From Leptodactylus fallax (lineage: Eukaryota; Chordata; Amphibia; Anura; Leptodactylidae): DNA of 64,000 bases. The notes under the pieces were generated by a model. That model made no database searches. It had not been told where the DNA came from and saw only the letters and a program-made list of their open reading frames with translations. Both the position numbers and the translations under genes were made by a program. Positions 13,067-27,812 of this stretch are shown piece by piece (position 1 is the first letter of the stretch; each line of letters begins with the position of its first letter). The DNA is taken from NCBI GenBank assembly GCA_947044405.1, contig CAMRHE010000507.1:248001-312000 (forward strand). The letters run 5' to 3'.

Positions 13067-13504
13067 TGGACCCAGCACTGAACCCTAGGGTACATCACTT
13101 ATGAAAGAGGACAAAGCACTGAACCCTGGGGTACATCACTTATTACAGAGGACCTAACACTGATCCCTGGGGTACACCACTTATAACAGGGGACCCAGCA
13201 CTGACCCCTGGGGTACACCACTTATAACAGGGGACCCAGCACTGACCCCTGGGGTACATCACTTATAACAGGGGACCCAGCACTAACCCCTGGGGTACAC
13301 CATATGTAACAGAAGACCCAGCACTGACTCCTGGGGTACACCATATGTAACATAAGACCCAGCACTGACTCCTGGGGTACACCAAATATAACAGAGGACC
13401 CAGCACTCACCCCTGGGGTACACCACTTATAACAGGGGACCCAACAGTGAACTCTGGGATACACCACATATAACAGAGGACCCAGAAATGATCCCTGGGG
13501 TACA
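13067..13504. repeat. 41-bp minisatellite, unit 4
   Basis: Same eleven-copy order of variants as unit 1. Confidence 0.92.
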
Positions 13505-14883
13505 CCACTTCTCTTCAGACCACAGAGTATAATAAGCAGAGGCCCCGGGCAGGTGATAAAACACTACAAACAATGTTACTCACCTCTCCTTGGCTCCTTT
13601 GGCCTCCAGAGATGATGTCAGGGATTGCTCAGGCCTGTGTTTGCACCTCACTGGTCATGTAGGTCAAGTGGCGTTATGACACTATGATGCCGTGCATCAT
13701 TACGCTACTGATTGATTAGGCTAACGCCATCTCTAGAAGACGGAAGAACACAGAGAGTAGTGCCGGAGCCCAAGAGAGGTGAATTACATTGTTTGGTATG
13801 TTTATCCACCTCCGCTAATCATACCATGGGGTCTGAAGGGACCCCGAGTATACTAGTAGTTTGTGGGTGGTGAATCCAAAATTGTTAGAAAATCCCGATG
13901 TATGTGGGATGTATGTGGGCCACTATGGGACAATATACTGTATGGGGGCCTCTATGGGGAATTATACTGCATGAGGGCAGTATACTGTGTGAAGGGGCCA
14001 CCATGTAACATTACGCGACCTATATTCATCTGATGACACCTGAATATAAGCAATAAATATGTCATCTCTGTACATAGCTTTATATGTGAGCTCAGGAAAG
14101 AAGGTTATTTGATTTTTTTTTTTTTTTTTTATGTCTTATTTTTTCCCTCCCTCCTTCTAAAGGGATTGGATTCTATGGGATCTGATTGCCAATACAAAAT
14201 ACTGAAATATGAATGTATTGCTGTATATTATACAACTATTCTCTACTAATACATGATGCCTCTAAGCAGAATAAAATTGATCTGTGCTATTGACAGGCCG
14301 GGGAGTCTTCAGTAGGTTCCCGGATGTCAAAGGAGCTGATCAGGCCCCCTCCCCCAATAACGGCCCATCATGTCTCAATCCAATTGACCAAGGCATTTAC
14401 AGAGTTAAATGCTCATAGTCAGATTGTCCCTGGTTGTTGGCATGTGACTCTGGATCTCCGCTGTGCCTTACAAAATATTCTGCTAAGTTTCCATGTGTCC
14501 TATGTTTTTAGTTTTGTCCCATTCTTAGTAATATGGTGCATGAAATGACAAATCTCAGGATGGACTGCGACCCCCAAACCCTTGATGGCCAAGTCCGTCA
14601 CTGCCTGTGTATTTTCTTCACAATGTTCTTCATTGAATTACATTCCCAGAAACTTCTATAAAATAGTGTTAATTTTCAGAGTTCTACAAAGTTTCCTGAA
14701 AATGACGAATATTTCAAGAAGTTGCAGAGAAAAAATTGACATCTAAAAAGACTGGGTGTCATTTGGTTGTGATTGCTCTGTTCTGGCTGCAAGCAAGTGC
14801 CTCCAATACACAAGTGCCAGTTTACTTGTTTTCAGGGTTTATTTTTTTTGTCTTTTTTTTTCCTAGGGGTTTTTTTTTTTTTA

Positions 14884-15072
14884 TGTGGACTGGTGCAGGC
14901 TCCTCATAGAATTCAGGGGTCTCTGAGATCCCCCAGATACACAATACTGATGGCGAGCATAGGGCAAACACCAGACCCACACAGTGCAGACCAGAACTCA
15001 CAAACTCAAGAGATCCCACAGTCTAAGCCTCCCAGAGAAGCTAGGATTACAGGTACACGCCACTGACCCGGC
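14884..15072 (-). pseudogene. 7SL RNA retropseudogene, unit 4
   Basis: Copy of the unit-1 7SL relic, same extent and orientation. Confidence 0.8.
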
Positions 15073-17389
15073 AGAAGAAGGAAAGAGGATCTCTACACAT
15101 AGGAGACATCACTGTCCTGGAAATCCTAACGTATAGACACAGGAGCCTCTCTGAGTCATGTGTCACATATATATCTTACACAAATATTCTGACAGAGTGC
15201 CCTGGAGTAATGTACATGCATTATTAATGGCAATATTATAGGGTCAGGGGCTTCCCTAGACTTATAGGACTAAAAATCTGAAGATATGACCAATGACAAC
15301 ATTTACAACATAAGCTCGAGATTTCTGCTGTTATATATAGTTGAGAATTAACCCTTTTTACAGACAACTCCCATTAGTCCCTTCCATGCTATCCCCACTA
15401 TCCTGCTTACTCTCACGTTCTCTGGAGCCATCCAGTTCCTATAACACCTGGGATCCTTGTGAAGGAGCCCAAGCCTGTCATTATAGTAATTATGGAGAAC
15501 CCTGGGAAGCCTTAATACTTATATAAGGATTTCCACACAGACCGCAATACAGTTGAATTGCAGTCTATGTCACAAACAAAAAAAGAAGTAATAATAAAAA
15601 AAAAAATAGTTTTTAAAAATATTTTTCAAAATTTATAAAACTAAAATAAAATAAAATCTCTCCATTCCCCAAGATCAAAAATAAAAATAGACACATATAG
15701 TCATGACCATATTAGACATCCTCACATCTGAAAATGTCTGAACTATAAACATGTAAAATATTTCTCTCTGAAAAAAATTAAAATACACGATTCACCTTTT
15801 ATTTTGTTGCCATTTCGCCTCGCCAAAAAAATGGAATAAAAAGTGATTGAAGCCTCAGAAATTCCCCATATCGGTAAGAGGGGTACAGGGCGGCACTCGA
15901 CTAATACAACTCAAGACGGGTGCACATTCACTAAGGGAACTGACCAAACTCCCATCATTGTATACTCAGAAAAAAGTTTTGATTTCTTTAAAAATTTCAA
16001 TTTTCACTTTGTATATTAATTTTTGGGAAGCACTCTTGAGCTGAAAATGATAATATCCTTTGAGAAATTCCTTGTGGGCTGTAGTTTCTAAAATGGGATC
16101 ACTTATGAGGGGTTTCCATTGTATTGGTACTCTAGGGGCTCTGCAAATATGACACGGCACCTGAAAACTATTCCAGCAAAATCTGCCCTCCAAAAGTCAA
16201 ATGGCGCTCTTTCCATCATGAGCCCCGCCATGTATTCATACAGGAGTTTACGGCCACGTATGGGGCATTTCTATGTTCAGGAGAAATTGTTTACCAAACT
16301 TCATGTGTTTTTTCTTCTTTAACTGCTTGTAAACATGAAAAATTTTGGGCTAAATCAATAGTTTTTTGGAAAAAAAAGTCATTTTTCATTTTCATGTCCT
16401 AATGTTAACAAAATTTATGAAACAGCTGTAGAGTCAAAATGCTCCCTATACCCCTTGATATGTTGAGTGAGGGGTGTAGCTTCCAAAATGGGGTGACATT
16501 TGGAGGGTTTTCATGGTATTGGTACTCTAGGGGCTCTGCAAATGAGACATGGCACCTGAAAACTATTCCAGCAAAATCTCCTTACCTTCCGTGCACTGCC
16601 ATGTGCCTAAACATCAGCTTACACCCACATGTGAGGTATTTCTGGGCTCGGGAGAAATTGCATAACAAATTGTGAGCTGTATTTTCACCTTTAACCCTTT
16701 GTGAATGTGTTAATTTTAGGGCTAAATGAATGTATTATTGAAAAAACTATGAAATGTCTAAATTTCACCTCCATATTGTTTTAATTGCCATGAAAAGCGT
16801 AAAGGGTTAAGAAACTTCCCAAATGCTGTCTTGAATTATAAGATGGGTGCAGTTTTGAAAATGGGGTAATTTATAGGGGTTTCTAATATATAGGTCTTTA
16901 TAATCCCTTTCAAAAGTGAACCCCAAAAAATTAGTTTGGGAAATTTTGTTGTAAATCTGAAAAATCGCTGCTACGCTTGTCAACTTTATAATGTCCAAAA
17001 TAATTGAAAGGGCGATTAAAAGATGATCCAATATAAAGTAGAGATATGGTAGATAATATGTATTCATGTATTTGGGTGGTATGACTATCTCTCTGATAAG
17101 CAGAGCATTTCACATTTTGAAAATTTAGATTTTTTTTTTTTTTTCCAAATTTCCAGCAATTTCCTATTTTTTTTAATAAATAAATACATTGATATTGATC
17201 AATGTTTAGCACTAACATGAAGTACAATGTGTCACGAAAAAACAATCTGAAAATCACTTGTGTAAGTTAAAGAATCTCAAAACTATTGGCATACAAAGTG
17301 AGACATGTAATTTTTGAAAAATGAGCCCGTATCCTTAAGGTGCTTTTGGGCTGCGTCCCCAAGGGGTTAATAAATAGGTTATATAACAG

Positions 17390-17827
17390 TGGACCCAGCA
17401 CTGAACCCTAGGGTACATCACTTATGAAAGAGGACAAAGCACTGAACCCTGGGGTACATCACTTATTACAGAGGACCTAACACTGATCCCTGGGGTACAC
17501 CACTTATAACAGGGGACCCAGCACTGACCCCTGGGGTACACCACTTATAACAGGGGACCCAGCACTGACCCCTGGGGTACATCACTTATAACAGGGGACC
17601 CAGCACTAACCCCTGGGGTACACCATATGTAACAGAAGACCCAGCACTGACTCCTGGGGTACACCATATGTAACATAAGACCCAGCACTGACTCCTGGGG
17701 TACACCAAATATAACAGAGGACCCAGCACTCACCCCTGGGGTACACCACTTATAACAGGGGACCCAACAGTGAACTCTGGGATACACCACATATAACAGA
17801 GGACCCAGAAATGATCCCTGGGGTACA
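17390..17827. repeat. 41-bp minisatellite, unit 5
   Basis: Same eleven-copy order of variants as unit 1. Confidence 0.92.
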
Positions 17828-19204
17828 CCACTTCTCTTCAGACCACAGAGTATAATAAGCAGAGGCCCCGGGCAGGTGATAAAACACTACAAACAATGTT
17901 ACTCACCTCTCCTTGGCTCCTTTGGCCTCCAGAGATGATGTCAGGGATTGCTCAGGCCTGTGTTTGCACCTCACTGGTCATGTAGGTCAAGTGGCGTTAT
18001 GACACTATGATGCCGTGCATCATTACGCTACTGATTGATTAGGCTAACGCCATCTCTAGAAGACGGAAGAACACAGAGAGTAGTGCCGGAGCCCAAGAGA
18101 GGTGAATTACATTGTTTGGTATGTTTATCCACCTCCGCTAATCATACCATGGGGTCTGAAGGGACCCCGAGTATACTAGTAGTTTGTGGGTGGTGAATCC
18201 AAAATTGTTAGAAAATCCCGATGTATGTGGGATGTATGTGGGCCACTATGGGACAATATACTGTATGGGGGCCTCTATGGGGAATTATACTGCATGAGGG
18301 CAGTATACTGTGTGAAGGGGCCACCATGTAACATTACGCGACCTATATTCATCTGATGACACCTGAATATAAGCAATAAATATGTCATCTCTGTACATAG
18401 CTTTATATGTGAGCTCAGGAAAGAAGGTTATTTGATTTTTTTTTTTTTTTTATGTCTTATTTTTTCCCTCCCTCCTTCTAAAGGGATTGGATTCTATGGG
18501 ATCTGATTGCCAATACAAAATACTGAAATATGAATGTATTGCTGTATATTATACAACTATTCTCTACTAATACATGATGCCTCTAAGCAGAATAAAATTG
18601 ATCTGTGCTATTGACAGGCCGGGGAGTCTTCAGTAGGTTCCCGGATGTCAAAGGAGCTGATCAGGCCCCCTCCCCCAATAACGGCCCATCATGTCTCAAT
18701 CCAATTGACCAAGGCATTTACAGAGTTAAATGCTCATAGTCAGATTGTCCCTGGTTGTTGGCATGTGACTCTGGATCTCCGCTGTGCCTTACAAAATATT
18801 CTGCTAAGTTTCCATGTGTCCTATGTTTTTAGTTTTGTCCCATTCTTAGTAATATGGTGCATGAAATGACAAATCTCAGGATGGACTGCGACCCCCAAAC
18901 CCTTGATGGCCAAGTCCGTCACTGCCTGTGTATTTTCTTCACAATGTTCTTCATTGAATTACATTCCCAGAAACTTCTATAAAATAGTGTTAATTTTCAG
19001 AGTTCTACAAAGTTTCCTGAAAATGACGAATATTTCAAGAAGTTGCAGAGAAAAAATTGACATCTAAAAAGACTGGGTGTCCTTTGGTTGTGATTGCTCT
19101 GTTCTGGCTGCAAGCAAGTGACTCCAATACACAAGTGCCAGTTTACTTGTTTTCAGGGTTTATTTTTTTTGTCTTTTTTTTTCCTAGGGGTTTTTTTTTT
19201 TTTA

Positions 19205-19393
19205 TGTGGACTGGTGCAGGCTCCTCATAGAATTCAGGGGTCTCTGAGATCCCCCAGATACACAATACTGATGGCGAGCATAGGGCAAACACCAGACCCA
19301 CACAGTGCAGACCAGAACTCACAAACTCAAGAGATCCCACAGTCTAAGCCTCCCAGAGAAGCTAGGATTACAGGTACACGCCACTGACCCGGC
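19205..19393 (-). pseudogene. 7SL RNA retropseudogene, unit 5
   Basis: Copy of the unit-1 7SL relic, same extent and orientation. Confidence 0.8.
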
Positions 19394-21709
19394 AGAAGAA
19401 GGAAAGAGGATCTCTACACATAGGAGACATCACTGTCCTGGAAATCCTAACGTATAGACACAGGAGCCTCTCTGAGTCATGTGTCACATATATATCTTAC
19501 ACAAATATTCTGACAGAGTGCCCTGGAGTAATGTACATGCATTATTAATGGCAATATTATAGGGTCAGGGGCTTCCCTAGACTTATAGGACTAAAAATCT
19601 GAAGATATGACCAATGACAACATTTACAACATAAGCTCGAGATTTCTGCTGTTATATATAGTTGAGAATTAACCCTTTTTACAGACAACTCCCATTAGTC
19701 CCTTCCATGCTATCCCCACTATCCTGCTTACTCTCACGTTCTCTGGAGCCATCCAGTTCCTATAACACCTGGGATCCTTGTGAAGGAGCCCAAGCCTGTC
19801 ATTATAGTAATTATGGAGAACCCTGGGAAGCCTTAATACTTATATAAGGATTTCCACACAGACCGCAATACAGTTGAATTGCAGTCTATGTCACAAACAA
19901 AAAAAGAAGTAATAATAAAAAAAAAAATAGTTTTTAAAAATATTTTTCAAAATTTATAAAACTAAAATAAAATAAAATCTCTCCATTCCCCAAGATCAAA
20001 AATAAAAATAGACACATATAGTCATGACCATATTAGACATCCTCACATCTGAAAATGTCTGAACTATAAACATGTAAAATATTTCTCTCTGAAAAAAATT
20101 AAAATACACGATTCACCTTTTATTTTGTTGCCATTTCGCCTCGCCAAAAAAATGGAATAAAAAGTGATTGAAGCCTCAGAAATTCCCCATATCGGTAAGA
20201 GGGGTACAGGGCGGCACTCGACTAATACAACTCAAGACGGGTGCACATTCACTAAGGGAACTGACCAAACTCCCATCATTGTATACTCAGAAAAAAGTTT
20301 TGATTTCTTTAAAAATTTCAATTTTCACTTTGTATATTAATTTTTGGGAAGCACTCTTGAGCTGAAAATGATAATATCCTTTGAGAAATTCCTTGTGGGC
20401 TGTAGTTTCTAAAATGGGATCACTTATGAGGGGTTTCCATTGTATTGGTACTCTAGGGGCTCTGCAAATATGACACGGCACCTGAAAACTATTCCAGCAA
20501 AATCTGCCCTCCAAAAGTCAAATGGCGCTCTTTCCATCATGAGCCCCGCCATGTATTCATACAGGAGTTTACGGCCACGTATGGGGCATTTCTATGTTCA
20601 GGAGAAATTGTTTACCAAACTTCATGTGTTTTTTCTTCTTTAACTGCTTGTAAACATGAAAAATTTTGGGCTAAATCAATAGTTTTTTGGAAAAAAAAGT
20701 CATTTTTCATTTTCATGTCCTAATGTTAACAAAATTTATGAAACAGCTGTAGAGTCAAAATGCTCCCTATACCCCTTGATATGTTGAGTGAGGGGTGTAG
20801 CTTCCAAAATGGGGTGACATTTGGAGGGTTTTCATGGTATTGGTACTCTAGGGGCTCTGCAAATGAGACATGGCACCTGAAAACTATTCCAGCAAAATCT
20901 CCTTACCTTCCGTGCACTGCCATGTGCCTAAACATCAGCTTACACCCACATGTGAGGTATTTCTGGGCTCGGGAGAAATTGCATAACAAATTGTGAGCTG
21001 TATTTTCACCTTTAACCCTTTGTGAATGTGTTAATTTTAGGGCTAAATGAATGTATTATTGAAAAAACTATGAAATGTCTAAATTTCACCTCCATATTGT
21101 TTTAATTGCCATGAAAAGCGTAAAGGGTTAAGAAACTTCCCAAATGCTGTCTTGAATTATAAGATGGGTGCAGTTTTGAAAATGGGGTAATTTATAGGGG
21201 TTTCTAATATATAGGTCTTTATAATCCCTTTCAAAAGTGAACCCCAAAAAATTAGTTTGGGAAATTTTGTTGTAAATCTGAAAAATCGCTGCTACGCTTG
21301 TCAACTTTATAATGTCCAAAATAATTGAAAGGGCGATTAAAAGATGATCCAATATAAAGTAGAGATATGGTAGATAATATGTATTCATGTATTTGGGTGG
21401 TATGACTATCTCTCTGATAAGCAGAGCATTTCACATTTTGAAAATTTAGATTTTTTTTTTTTTTCCAAATTTCCAGCAATTTCCTATTTTTTTTAATAAA
21501 TAAATACATTGATATTGATCAATGTTTAGCACTAACATGAAGTACAATGTGTCACGAAAAAACAATCTGAAAATCACTTGTGTAAGTTAAAGAATCTCAA
21601 AACTATTGGCATACAAAGTGAGACATGTAATTTTTGAAAAATGAGCCCGTATCCTTAAGGTGCTTTTGGGCTGCGTCCCCAAGGGGTTAATAAATAGGTT
21701 ATATAACAG

Positions 21710-22147
21710 TGGACCCAGCACTGAACCCTAGGGTACATCACTTATGAAAGAGGACAAAGCACTGAACCCTGGGGTACATCACTTATTACAGAGGACCTAA
21801 CACTGATCCCTGGGGTACACCACTTATAACAGGGGACCCAGCACTGACCCCTGGGGTACACCACTTATAACAGGGGACCCAGCACTGACCCCTGGGGTAC
21901 ATCACTTATAACAGGGGACCCAGCACTAACCCCTGGGGTACACCATATGTAACAGAAGACCCAGCACTGACTCCTGGGGTACACCATATGTAACATAAGA
22001 CCCAGCACTGACTCCTGGGGTACACCAAATATAACAGAGGACCCAGCACTCACCCCTGGGGTACACCACTTATAACAGGGGACCCAACAGTGAACTCTGG
22101 GATACACCACATATAACAGAGGACCCAGAAATGATCCCTGGGGTACA
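21710..22147. repeat. 41-bp minisatellite, unit 6
   Basis: Same eleven-copy order of variants as unit 1. Confidence 0.92.
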
Positions 22148-23526
22148 CCACTTCTCTTCAGACCACAGAGTATAATAAGCAGAGGCCACGGGCAGGTGAT
22201 AAAACACTACAAACAATGTTACTCACCTCTCCTTGGCTCCTTTGGCCTCCAGAGATGATGTCAGGGATTGCTCAGGCCTGTGTTTGCACCTCACTGGTCA
22301 TGTAGGTCAAGTGGCGTTATGACACTATGATGCCGTGCATCATTACGCTACTGATTGATTAGGCTAACGCCATCTCTAGAAGACGGAAGAACACAGAGAG
22401 TAGTGCCGGAGCCCAAGAGAGGTGAATTACATTGTTTGGTATGTTTATCCACCTCCGCTAATCATACCATGGGGTCTGAAGGGACCCCGAGTATACTAGT
22501 AGTTTGTGGGTGGTGAATCCAAAATTGTTAGAAAATCCCGATGTATGTGGGATGTATGTGGGCCACTATGGGACAATATACTGTATGGGGGCCTCTATGG
22601 GGAATTATACTGCATGAGGGCAGTATACTGTGTGAAGGGGCCACCATGTAACATTACGCGACCTATATTCATCTGATGACACCTGAATATAAGCAATAAA
22701 TATGTCATCTCTGTACATAGCTTTATATGTGAGCTCAGGAAAGAAGGTTATTTGATTTTTTTTTTTTTTTTTTATGTCTTATTTTTTCCCTCCCTCCTTC
22801 TAAAGGGATTGGATTCTATGGGATCTGATTGCCAATACAAAATACTGAAATATGAATGTATTGCTGTATATTATACAACTATTCTCTACTAATACATGAT
22901 GCCTCTAAGCAGAATAAAATTGATCTGTGCTATTGACAGGCCGGGGAGTCTTCAGTAGGTTCCCGGATGTCAAAGGAGCTGATCAGGCCCCCTCCCCCAA
23001 TAACGGCCCATCATGTCTCAATCCAATTGACCAAGGCATTTACAGAGTTAAATGCTCATAGTCAGATTGTCCCTGGTTGTTGGCATGTGACTCTGGATCT
23101 CCGCTGTGCCTTACAAAATATTCTGCTAAGTTTCCATGTGTCCTATGTTTTTAGTTTTGTCCCATTCTTAGTAATATGGTGCATGAAATGACAAATCTCA
23201 GGATGGACTGCGACCCCCAAACCCTTGATGGCCAAGTCCGTCACTGCCTGTGTATTTTCTTCACAATGTTCTTCATTGAATTACATTCCCAGAAACTTCT
23301 ATAAAATAGTGTTAATTTTCAGAGTTCTACAAAGTTTCCTGAAAATGACGAATATTTCAAGAAGTTGCAGAGAAAAAATTGACATCTAAAAAGACTGGGT
23401 GTCCTTTGGTTGTGATTGCTCTGTTCTGGCTGCAAGCAAGTGACTCCAATACACAAGTGCCAGTTTACTTGTTTTCAGGGTTTATTTTTTTTGTCTTTTT
23501 TTTTCCTAGGGGTTTTTTTTTTTTTA

Positions 23527-23715
23527 TGTGGACTGGTGCAGGCTCCTCATAGAATTCAGGGGTCTCTGAGATCCCCCAGATACACAATACTGATGGCGAG
23601 CATAGGGCAAACACCAGACCCACACAGTGCAGACCAGAACTCACAAACTCAAGAGATCCCACAGTCTAAGCCTCCCAGAGAAGCTAGGATTACAGGTACA
23701 CGCCACTGACCCGGC
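23527..23715 (-). pseudogene. 7SL RNA retropseudogene, unit 6
   Basis: Copy of the unit-1 7SL relic, same extent and orientation. Confidence 0.8.
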
Positions 23716-26031
23716 AGAAGAAGGAAAGAGGATCTCTACACATAGGAGACATCACTGTCCTGGAAATCCTAACGTATAGACACAGGAGCCTCTCTGAGTC
23801 ATGTGTCACATATATATCTTACACAAATATTCTGACAGAGTGCCCTGGAGTAATGTACATGCATTATTAATGGCAATATTATAGGGTCAGGGGCTTCCCT
23901 AGACTTATAGGACTAAAAATCTGAAGATATGACCAATGACAACATTTACAACATAAGCTCGAGATTTCTGCTGTTATATATAGTTGAGAATTAACCCTTT
24001 TTACAGACAACTCCCATTAGTCCCTTCCATGCTATCCCCACTATCCTGCTTACTCTCACGTTCTCTGGAGCCATCCAGTTCCTATAACACCTGGGATCCT
24101 TGTGAAGGAGCCCAAGCCTGTCATTATAGTAATTATGGAGAACCCTGGGAAGCCTTAATACTTATATAAGGATTTCCACACAGACCGCAATACAGTTGAA
24201 TTGCAGTCTATGTCACAAACAAAAAAAGAAGTAATAATAAAAAAAAAAATAGTTTTTAAAAATATTTTTCAAAATTTATAAAACTAAAATAAAATAAAAT
24301 CCCTCCATTCCCCAAGATCAAAAATAAAAATAGACACATATAGTCATGACCATATTAGACATCCTCACATCTGAAAATGTCTGAACTATAAACATGTAAA
24401 ATATTTCTCTCTGAAAAAAATTAAAATACACGATTCACCTTTTATTTTGTTGCCATTTCGCCTCGCCAAAAAAATGGAATAAAAAGTGATTGAAGCCTCA
24501 GAAATTCCCCATATCGGTAAGAGGGGTACAGGGCGGCACTCGACTAATACAACTCAAGACGGGTGCACATTCACTAAGGGAACTGACCAAACTCCCATCA
24601 TTGTATACTCAGAAAAAAGTTTTGATTTCTTTAAAAATTTCAATTTTCACTTTGTATATTAATTTTTGGGAAGCACTCTTGAGCTGAAAATGATAATATC
24701 CTTTGAGAAATTCCTTGTGGGCTGTAGTTTCTAAAATGGGATCACTTATGAGGGGTTTCCATTGTATTGGTACTCTAGGGGCTCTGCAAATATGACACGG
24801 CACCTGAAAACTATTCCAGCAAAATCTGCCCTCCAAAAGTCAAATGGCGCTCTTTCCATCATGAGCCCCGCCATGTATTCATACAGGAGTTTACGGCCAC
24901 GTATGGGGCATTTCTATGTTCAGGAGAAATTGTTTACCAAACTTCATGTGTTTTTTCTTCTTTAACTGCTTGTAAACATGAAAAATTTTGGGCTAAATCA
25001 ATAGTTTTTTGGAAAAAAAAGTCATTTTTCATTTTCATGTCCTAATGTTAACAAAATTTATGAAACAGCTGTAGAGTCAAAATGCTCCCTATACCCCTTG
25101 ATATGTTGAGTGAGGGGTGTAGCTTCCAAAATGGGGTGACATTTGGAGGGTTTTCATGGTATTGGTACTCTAGGGGCTCTGCAAATGAGACATGGCACCT
25201 GAAAACTATTCCAGCAAAATCTCCTTACCTTCCGTGCACTGCCATGTGCCTAAACATCAGCTTACACCCACATGTGAGGTATTTCTGGGCTCGGGAGAAA
25301 TTGCATAACAAATTGTGAGCTGTATTTTCACCTTTAACCCTTTGTGAATGTGTTAATTTTAGGGCTAAATGAATGTATTATTGAAAAAACTATGAAATGT
25401 CTAAATTTCACCTCCATATTGTTTTAATTGCCATGAAAAGCGTAAAGGGTTAAGAAACTTCCCAAATGCTGTCTTGAATTATAAGATGGGTGCAGTTTTG
25501 AAAATGGGGTAATTTATAGGGGTTTCTAATATATAGGTCTTTATAATCCCTTTCAAAAGTGAACCCCAAAAAATTAGTTTGGGAAATTTTGTTGTAAATC
25601 TGAAAAATCGCTGCTACGCTTGTCAACTTTATAATGTCCAAAATAATTGAAAGGGCGATTAAAAGATGATCCAATATAAAGTAGAGATATGGTAGATAAT
25701 ATGTATTCATGTATTTGGGTGGTATGACTATCTCTCTGATAAGCAGAGCATTTCACATTTTGAAAATTTAGATTTTTTTTTTTTTTCCAAATTTCCAGCA
25801 ATTTCCTATTTTTTTTAATAAATAAATACATTGATATTGATCAATGTTTAGCACTAACATGAAGTACAATGTGTCACGAAAAAACAATCTGAAAATCACT
25901 TGTGTAAGTTAAAGAATCTCAAAACTATTGGCATACAAAGTGAGACATGTAATTTTTGAAAAATGAGCCCGTATCCTTAAGGTGCTTTTGGGCTGCGTCC
26001 CCAAGGGGTTAATAAATAGGTTATATAACAG

Positions 26032-26469
26032 TGGACCCAGCACTGAACCCTAGGGTACATCACTTATGAAAGAGGACAAAGCACTGAACCCTGGGGTACA
26101 TCACTTATTACAGAGGACCTAACACTGATCCCTGGGGTACACCACTTATAACAGGGGACCCAGCACTGACCCCTGGGGTACACCACTTATAACAGGGGAC
26201 CCAGCACTGACCCCTGGGGTACACCACTTATAACAGGGGACCCAGCACTAACCCCTGGGGTACACCATATGTAACAGAAGACCCAGCACTGACTCCTGGG
26301 GTACACCATATGTAACATAAGACCCAGCACTGACTCCTGGGGTACACCAAATATAACAGAGGACCCAGCACTCACCCCTGGGGTACACCACTTATAACAG
26401 GGGACCCAACAGTGAACTCTGGGATACACCACATATAACAGAGGACCCAGAAATGATCCCTGGGGTACA
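26032..26469. repeat. 41-bp minisatellite, unit 7
   Basis: Eleven copies. One has tacaccac where units 1-6 have tacatcac, which restores the Gly of the minus-strand GVPQGS motif. That is probably the ancestral state. Confidence 0.92.
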
Positions 26470-27436
26470 CCACTTCTCTTCAGACCACAGAGTATAATAA
26501 GCAGAGGCCCCGGGCAGGTGATAAAACACTACAAACAATGTTACTCACCTCTCCTTGGCTCCTTTGGCCTCCAGAGATGATGTCAGGGATTGCTCAGGCC
26601 TGTGTTTGCACCTCACTGGTCATGTAGGTCAAGTGGCGTTATGACACTATGATGCCGTGCATCATTACGCTACTGATTGATTAGGCTAACGCCATCTCTA
26701 GAAGACGGAAGAACACAGAGAGTAGTGCCGGAGCCCAAGAGAGGTGAATTACATTGTTTGGTATGTTTATCCACCTCCGCTAATCATACCATGGGGTCTG
26801 AAGGGACCCCGAGTATACTAGTAGTTTGTGGGTGGCGAATCCAAAATTGTTAGAAAATCCCGATGTATGTGGTATGTATGTGGGCCACTATGGGACAGTA
26901 TACTGTATGGGGGCCTCTATGGGGAATTATACTGCATGAGGGCAGTATACTGTGTGAAGGGGCCACCATGTAACATTACGCGACCTATATTCATCTGATG
27001 ACACCTGAATATAAGCAATAAATATGTCATCTCTGTACATAGCTTTATATGTGAGCTCAGGAAAGAAGGTTATTTGATTTTTTTTTTTTTTTTGTCTTAT
27101 TTTTTTCCCTCCCTCCTTCTAAAGGGATTGGATTCTATGGGATCTGATTGCAAATACAAAATACTGAAATATGAATGTATTGCTGTATATTATACAACTA
27201 TTCTCTACTAATACATGATGCCTCTAAGCAAAATAAAATTGATCTGTGCTATTGACAGGCCGGGGGAGTCTTCAGTAGGTTCCCGGATGTCATAGGCAGG
27301 GCCGGCGTTAGGGGGGGGCAAACTGGGCAATTGCCCAGGGCCCCGTCCCCAAAGGGGCCCCGGGATCCGGAGCCTGATGACTCCGGATCCCGGAGTCAGG
27401 CACGGCCATAACAGTAACAGAAAGGGACCCAGTGTC

Positions 27437-27812
27437 ATGTTCCGCAGGACTGCTTTAAAATAACAAACATTTTTACTCACCTGTCCTGGCGTCCAACGTC
27501 ATCTTCTGGCGTTCCGGACATCACCGCTGAGGCCAGGCCTCAGCCGTAGCGGTCACGTGGGGCGTGCTGACAGCGTGCTTCACGTAATCGCTGAGGCCCA
27601 ATCACAGGCCTCAGCGGTGACGTCCACAACGCGTGACGTCAGCCGCAGAGAAAAGGAAGCCGGCGGCGACAGTGACAGCGGAGCAGCGCGAGGAGGCCCA
27701 GGAGAGGTAAGACAAGGTGAGTATAACTGTTTGTTATTTTCCCTTACCTTACCCGGGCCTCCGATTATTATACTCTGGGGTCTGAAGAGACCCCAGAGTA
27801 TAATATAATAAT
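27437..27812. repeat. GC-rich hairpin core of the 27.3 kb hAT element
   Basis: The left arm (aataacaaacatttttactcacctgtcc type sequence ending near 27490) is imperfectly complementary to the right arm (aggagaggtaag through gtataactgtttgttatttt, ~27700-27740). The CpG-rich spacer contains nested dyads such as caccgctgaggc / gcctcagcggtg, a perfect tgacgtca (27634-27641) and a cacgtg box near 27554. The core ends in a short palindrome of tactctggggtct and its complement. The same architecture recurs at 36380-36708 and 58965-59282. Confidence 0.72.

Larger units (their letters stand above)
12963..17285. repeat. Array unit 4
   Basis: Near-identical copy. From here rightward the units carry atctgtg, ccacgtatgg and agggctaaat variants in place of the left-hand states. 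Poly-T lengths near 14112 and 17130 differ from the neighbours. Confidence 0.95.
17286..21605. repeat. Array unit 5
   Basis: Near-identical copy. It shares with unit 6 two private substitutions (gtcctttgg near 19080 and caagtgactcc near 19115), so units 5 and 6 are probably the most recent pair. Confidence 0.95.
21606..25927. repeat. Array unit 6
   Basis: Near-identical copy and apparent sister of unit 5. Private changes include ggccacggg near 22188 and ccctcc near 24301. Confidence 0.95.
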
